From: Prevotella sp.
GTDB taxonomy: Bacteria > Bacteroidota > Bacteroidia > Bacteroidales > Bacteroidaceae
DNA length: 55,091 nucleotides
NCBI GenBank assembly: GCA_017400455.1
Contig: JAFPTC010000033.1
Location: forward strand, 1-55,091
Reading direction: 5' to 3'
Positions 50,688 to 55,091 of the stretch are shown here, in pieces. A program made the translations under genes and the position numbers. Position 1 is the first letter of the stretch, and each line of letters begins with the position of its first letter. The notes below the pieces were generated by a model. The model searched no databases. It was not told where the DNA came from and saw nothing but the letters and a program-made list of their open reading frames with translations.

Positions 50688-52460
50688 CTAATTCTTGCTT
50701 GTCGTCTTCTCTTGAATGTAGACGGGGTTCTGCTTGAGCAGCGGATTCACCTTGGTCTCATTCTCCTCAATGGGCCAGTAGAGATACGGTTCGCCTTTCA
50801 TCTTGTAGGAAACGGCATCGCCTTCACCGCCACTGCCATACTTGCGGATGACCATATCGAGCATGGGCTTATAGAGCTCGGGCCATGCGGCCTGGTCGGC
50901 CAGCTTCTGGTGGATGTCTACTCCCTCCATGTGGCGGTAGCCATAGCGCAGCAGGTCCCACCAGCGCTTACCCTCGAAGCACAGCTCGCGTTCGCGCTCG
51001 GCCATCACCAGCAGCTCCATGTCTTCCTTGTCTTTGAAAGTCTCAAACTTCAGGGTGTCGGTGGCTGTCTTTGCCATTGAGCGCTTGTTCACCATCTGCA
51101 CCAGGTCGAATGCTTTCTTCAGATTGGTGCTGTCAGAGGAAGCCGTCTCAACGAGTGCCTCGGCCTTCATCAGCATGACGTCGGTGAGTCGATAGACAAT
51201 CCAGTTCTGGCGGAACTCGCGGAAAGCACGGCTGTTGCTCTTCTGAATACCCACGGTGCTGGTGGTGTTGACCGTGGATCCTGTTGCATCCACCATCTTG
51301 CGGATGCTGAGCTGCTGGGCCTCCTCGTTGTTGGCGTCGTAGACGTTGTTCCAGAAGCGGTAGTCGTTCTTCGACAGGTAGATTTTCTTGCCTTGGTCGG
51401 TATTGGCGTTCACGTCAACGCTGTTGAAAACCTGAGAAGCCATGAGCATGCTGGTGCTGCGGTAGTTGTCCTGGTTGCCCGATTGGTAGTAGTAGTTCTC
51501 CAGGGCCTCGTTGGAGTTGTCGCGTCCGTTGTACTGCCATTCCAGAATACTCTCGTGCGAATTGCCGGCGTTGGTGCCAAAGATGGTGCTCAAGGCATTG
51601 GCACCTTCCTCCAAGTGGTAGATGTCCTTCTTCTGGTCGGTAATGTCAAACTGCTTGTACTGCTCGTAGAAAGCATGCTTGGCATTGATGACCGAGTCGG
51701 CATGGACGATGGCCTGCTGATAGTCGCTGCTGCTATGAGTCATGGCAGCACGCCACAGGTAGATGTCGGCCATGAGGGCATCCACGGCATCGCGAGTCAT
51801 GTAGCCCTTGTTGCGCCAGTCAAATTGTCCGTAGGCGCCGCTTCGCATGATGTACTGGCGAGCCTCCTTCAGGTCGTCCAGACAGTTTTGCAGCACAACG
51901 TCAGGGGCGCTCTGCTCAAGAACCTCCACCTCGCTGTCATTCTCGTAAGAGTGAGTGGTATAAGGCACGTCACGGAAGGCGCGAACCAGATAGAAGTAGC
52001 ACAGCGAGCGCAGGGCCAGCATCTGGGCACGCACCACCTGATAGTCGCCCTGTGTGAACTCGGGGTCTTCGGCCATCACATCCTCGGCGTGGTTGAGCAC
52101 GATGTTGCAGTTGTTGATGACCTTGTAGAAGGCGCTCCACCTGTTGTAGCGGTTTGTGGGCAACAGGTTGACAGCGCTGATATTGTCGATGACGTTATCG
52201 TTATAGTCGGCCAGTTTCACCAGCTCATCCGAGCGGAAGGCACCCCACATGATGGCCCGTTCCTGGATGTCGTAGCTGAGCATGCTCTGGTAGCATCCGT
52301 CAACCATCTGGTCTACGTCAGCCTTCTTCTTCCAGAACTCTGAACCCACGATGCGGTCGGTGGGGTAGATGGTCAGGAAGTCGTTGCAGCCGTACAGCAT
52401 AGCGGCGAAGCCACAGCACAGCAGACCTTTGACGATATGTTTCTTTATATTCGTAATCAT
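50688..52460 (-). CDS. SusD/RagB-family outer-membrane lipoprotein (pair 2)
   Basis: Surface-binding lipoprotein of about 590 residues. The start at 52460 (MITNIKKHIVKGLLCCG) gives a normal signal with lipobox AMLYGC; an in-frame Met seven codons earlier is possible. The mature start NDFLTIYPTDRIVGSEFWKKKADVDQMVDGCYQSM is classic SusD, as are ALRSLCYFYLVRAFRDVPY and the C-terminal ERERELCFEGKRWWDLLRYG. It differs clearly from SusD 1 (different N-terminal sequence), so the two pairs are not a recent duplication. It lies 58 bp after SusC 2 and is followed by FAS1 B. Confidence 0.95.
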   Translation of the reverse strand: MITNIKKHIVKGLLCCGFAAMLYGCNDFLTIYPTDRIVGSEFWKKKADVDQMVDGCYQSMLSYDIQERAIMWGAFRSDELVKLADYNDNVIDNISAVNLLPTNRYNRWSAFYKVINNCNIVLNHAEDVMAEDPEFTQGDYQVVRAQMLALRSLCYFYLVRAFRDVPYTTHSYENDSEVEVLEQSAPDVVLQNCLDDLKEARQYIMRSGAYGQFDWRNKGYMTRDAVDALMADIYLWRAAMTHSSSDYQQAIVHADSVINAKHAFYEQYKQFDITDQKKDIYHLEEGANALSTIFGTNAGNSHESILEWQYNGRDNSNEALENYYYQSGNQDNYRSTSMLMASQVFNSVDVNANTDQGKKIYLSKNDYRFWNNVYDANNEEAQQLSIRKMVDATGSTVNTTSTVGIQKSNSRAFREFRQNWIVYRLTDVMLMKAEALVETASSDSTNLKKAFDLVQMVNKRSMAKTATDTLKFETFKDKEDMELLVMAERERELCFEGKRWWDLLRYGYRHMEGVDIHQKLADQAAWPELYKPMLDMVIRKYGSGGEGDAVSYKMKGEPYLYWPIEENETKVNPLLKQNPVYIQEKTTSKN

Positions 52461-52518
52461 ATCAATGATTCTATTATACATTATTCTTATTACTTTATTT
52501 ACTTAGGCCAAAGCCGCA

Positions 52519-55091
52519 TTAGAATCCTACTTGAACGTTCAGCGTGACAGACTTTGAACGCGGGGTCTGTGAATTGTCGTAGGCTATGCCCCATGAGCCG
52601 GGTGAATGCTCGGGATCGGTGCCGCTGTACTTGCTCCAGCAGAACAGGTTCTGTCCTGAGAGGCTCATTTGCAGACGGCGCAGGCCCAGGGCCTTCAGCA
52701 TCTTTCTCTTGAAGTTGTAGCTCAGCTGCACATAGCTCATGCGCACGAACGATGCATCTTCCACATATCGGTCGCTGCCTTGCCAGTTGTAGCCGGTGTC
52801 GAACATGGCGCGTGGAATTTCGGTCACGTCGCCGTTCTTGCGCCAGCGCCAGTTCACGGCCGAACTCTGGTTGTAGGCATTGTACATCTCCTCCAGGCTC
52901 ATCTTGGCCGAGTTGACAATCTTGATGCCCTGGCGATAGCTGAAGCTGGTCTTCAGCGACCAGTCGCCATACTGCAAGTTGAAACCGAAACCACCGTTGA
53001 GGTGGGGGTTGGAGTTGCCTAAGTAGACAATGTCGAGCGAGTTGATCTGACCGTCGTGGTTCACATCTTCATAGATGGCATCGCCGCCCTGGAATTCGTA
53101 GGTGGAAACGCCGTCGTTGAAGTTGTACACCTGGCGGATGGGCTTGCCTTTCGAGTCCATCATCACGCGGCCCTGGTCGTCAATAGCTACAGGAGCCGTC
53201 TTGCCTTTGGCCAGGAACTCATTATTAATATAGTCTCGCAGCTGCTCGCCTGTCCAGTTGTTGCTCTCCTGCATGTTGATGAGATACTCGTAGGTGTACT
53301 GGTAGACGCCCTTGTAGCGCAGACCATAGATAGAGCCCAGCGGATTGCCCTTCTGGATGCGGTTGAGGAACTGTCCGCGCTTGCTGGAGTCCCATTCGCC
53401 GTTGATGCTTTCCAGCACGCTCTCGTCCATGTCCACAATCTCGTTGAAGTTCTGCGAGATGTTGAAGTTGGCGCTCAGCGAGAACTTTCCAATCTGGATG
53501 ATCTTGTTGGCCGATATGTTCAGCTCCCATCCTTTGTTGGTCATCTCGCCAACGTTTGCCCACGACAACGAGCTGAAACCAGTTGACGAAGGTATGCGCA
53601 CACCACCCATGAGCAGGTCTTTGGTGCGCTTGAAGTAGTAGTTGAAGTCACCCGTCAGGCGGTCGTTGAAGAAACCGAAGTCGCCACCAATATTATATTG
53701 TGAGGTGCGCTCCCATTTCAGTTCGTCCAGTCGCAGGCCTTCAAGATAGGTCACACTGTGCTTGTCGCTGATGCTGCCATAAACACCCGATGTGTTGTAC
53801 TTGGAATACTGCAGGTACTGGCTGTCGGGCTGACGGCCCACGATACCCCAAGAGGGGCGGAAGCTAAGCATGGAGAGAATGTTCTTGTCGCCGTTCTTCG
53901 CCCACTTCATCCAAGGCTCGTCGCTGATGTTCCAGCGGGCGGAGATGCCGGGGAAGTAGCCCCATTTCTTTGAATCGCCAAACTTCGTAGTACCGTCGGC
54001 ACGTATGGAGAGGTCGATGGCATACTTCGACTTGTAGCTGAAGTGACCCGAATAGATGGCTGACATCGAGCGCCACTGGCCATTGCCGGTGCTCATGTCC
54101 TCAATGGCGGTGTCAACGGTGGGCGATGTCGTGCCGTTGGGCGCGTTGCGGTTCACCACCTTCTGGCTGTTGTCGTTGCCGCTGGTCATTTCCCAACGCA
54201 GCAGCATGGTGCTCATCAAGTCTTCGTTGGTGAAATGCGGAGTAAAGGTAAAGGTGTGGCGGGTGGTGAAGGCCAGCGAGTTGTAGTCGTACACCTCGCT
54301 ACGGTTGTAGTTGCCGTCTTCCCATCCACGGGTCGACAGCGATCCGGGCCAATACTTAGGCTCGCTCTTAGAGAAGATGTCCATGTAGACCAGGCCGGAG
54401 TAGTCGAGGCGAGTCTTGTTGTCGTCTTTGCCTAAGAGGTAGTAGTCGAGGCGGAATTCGGGCGAGATGCGGTAGGTGTTCTCGTCGCGCCATGCCAGGT
54501 TGGCAATAGCCACGGGGTTGCCCAGGTCACGAATGGCACTGAGCTGTGGCGACGACGTGCCGGCCACGCTGGAACCGATGTCGTTGCTGGCACCCTGCGG
54601 CAGCATGACATAGTATTCGCCAGTGTTGTTGCCCAGGGCATCCTGACGATAGATGGCCATGTTAGGCGACACCTTCTGGGCACGTCCCAGGATGTTGTCG
54701 TCGTAGTTGCGGTGGTTGGCCGTATAGGTCAGGGGGAACGTGGTGCGGAAGGTGATGCGGTCGCTGACGAAGTAGTCCAGTGCCAACTTCGTGGTGAAGC
54801 GGTCCAGCGTCTGCTTGATGATGGTACCGTTCTGGTGGTCATAGCCGGCCGACACACGGAAGTTGGCCTTTTCACCACCGCCGCTGATGGTCAGGTAGTG
54901 ATACTGGTTCCAGCCCGTTTGCTGTACTTCGTTCACCCAGTCGGTGTTGTTGTTCCAGTTCTCAAACTCGGCCCACGAGCGGTTGTAGTTTATCTCGTTG
55001 ATGTTGGTTGTGGCCGTGGCACTCTGCGAAGGATTGTAGTACATCTCCTTGAGCATCATGGTGTAGTCGTCGCCATTCAGCAGATTGTAGC
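52519..55091 (-). CDS. SusC/RagA-family TonB-dependent transporter (pair 2), C-terminal part, cut by right edge
   Basis: The last 857 or so residues of a TonB-dependent barrel; the plug domain and signal peptide lie beyond the window. The frame is open to the edge (YNLLNGDDYTMMLKEMYYNPSQ at the border). Barrel features include GGGEKANFRVSAGYDHQNGTI, FGDSKKWGYFPGISARWNISDEPWM, SFRPSWGIVGRQPDSQYLQYSKY, GDFNYYFKRTKDLLMGGVRIPSSTGFSS, and the C-terminal LQMSLSGQNLFCWSKYSGTDPEHSPGSWG ending SVTLNVQVGF. It is the first gene of the operon that can be seen here. Substrate unknown. Confidence 0.95.
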   Translation of the reverse strand, partial: YNLLNGDDYTMMLKEMYYNPSQSATATTNINEINYNRSWAEFENWNNNTDWVNEVQQTGWNQYHYLTISGGGEKANFRVSAGYDHQNGTIIKQTLDRFTTKLALDYFVSDRITFRTTFPLTYTANHRNYDDNILGRAQKVSPNMAIYRQDALGNNTGEYYVMLPQGASNDIGSSVAGTSSPQLSAIRDLGNPVAIANLAWRDENTYRISPEFRLDYYLLGKDDNKTRLDYSGLVYMDIFSKSEPKYWPGSLSTRGWEDGNYNRSEVYDYNSLAFTTRHTFTFTPHFTNEDLMSTMLLRWEMTSGNDNSQKVVNRNAPNGTTSPTVDTAIEDMSTGNGQWRSMSAIYSGHFSYKSKYAIDLSIRADGTTKFGDSKKWGYFPGISARWNISDEPWMKWAKNGDKNILSMLSFRPSWGIVGRQPDSQYLQYSKYNTSGVYGSISDKHSVTYLEGLRLDELKWERTSQYNIGGDFGFFNDRLTGDFNYYFKRTKDLLMGGVRIPSSTGFSSLSWANVGEMTNKGWELNISANKIIQIGKFSLSANFNISQNFNEIVDMDESVLESINGEWDSSKRGQFLNRIQKGNPLGSIYGLRYKGVYQYTYEYLINMQESNNWTGEQLRDYINNEFLAKGKTAPVAIDDQGRVMMDSKGKPIRQVYNFNDGVSTYEFQGGDAIYEDVNHDGQINSLDIVYLGNSNPHLNGGFGFNLQYGDWSLKTSFSYRQGIKIVNSAKMSLEEMYNAYNQSSAVNWRWRKNGDVTEIPRAMFDTGYNWQGSDRYVEDASFVRMSYVQLSYNFKRKMLKALGLRRLQMSLSGQNLFCWSKYSGTDPEHSPGSWGIAYDNSQTPRSKSVTLNVQVGF

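Noticed and set aside
52480-52505. Further seven-base repeats in AT-rich leaders (also 31390-31410, 43381-43394 and 50662-50687)
   Set aside because: The periodicity is degenerate and can arise by chance in A/T-only sequence, so these were not counted as members.

Overview
This window comes from a Bacteroidales bacterium, most likely Prevotella or a close relative. The evidence is two SusC/SusD pairs, a BspA-type leucine-rich-repeat surface protein, Bacteroidetes-specific families (DUF4954, DUF4492 before cydAB), lipoprotein signals of the Bacteroidetes kind, and promoters of the Bacteroidetes form (TTTG, about 19-20 bp, TANNTTTG). Most of the window is GC-rich, but about 21.4-27.8 kb is visibly AT-richer. 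No rRNA, tRNA, CRISPR array or complete insertion sequence was seen.

Layout. 1-2.3 kb: start of a class I fumarase and a GltD/SudA-type oxidoreductase, both minus. 2.3-12.6 kb (minus): a probable operon of hydroxyproline-dehydratase-like glycyl radical enzyme, its radical-SAM activase, an M16 zinc-peptidase lipoprotein and a large SNF2 helicase. 12.8-18.3 kb (minus): hflX, a DUF4954 beta-helix protein, an HEFAH metallopeptidase-like lipoprotein and an Xaa-Pro peptidase. 18.4-21.3 kb: a GH2 enzyme. 21.5-27.4 kb (AT-rich, minus): a BspA-like protein and a two-gene ATPase plus Toprim cassette that looks like a split OLD-type defence system. 27.8-29.4 kb (plus): an Rpn nuclease with a four-residue repeat, and a PAP2 phosphatase. 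29.4-30.7 kb (minus): nitroreductase, a 49-residue protein and a thioredoxin-like protein. 31.4-34.5 kb (plus): a GH31 alpha-glycosidase with a PA14 insert. 34.6-35.8 kb (minus): two envelope proteins. 36-39 kb (plus): DUF4492-cydA-cydB. 39-40.3 kb (minus): a cysteine desulfidase-like protein. 40.7-41.4 kb (plus): a YGQQQ-repeat membrane protein. 41.5-55.1 kb (minus): one long operon SusC-SusD-FAS1-FAS1-SusC-SusD, cut by the right edge.

Themes. Hydroxyproline-peptide use is suggested by an Xaa-Pro peptidase next to a HypD-like enzyme and activase. A small defence region is suggested by the ATPase-Toprim pair next to the Rpn gene. The last 14 kb encode an outer-membrane import and glycan-binding system with no degradative enzyme in view.

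The least expected signal is a set of short tandem repeats with a unit of exactly seven bases. They occur between genes, inside two enzyme genes, and inside the signal-peptide hydrophobic cores of two lipoproteins of the SusCD-FAS1 operon. Because seven is not a multiple of three, gain or loss of one unit would shift the frame of an exported protein. A second family, built on a CTCACGTGAG palindrome and GGGAGGCC blocks, recurs at 2.2, 30.9 and 40.5 kb.
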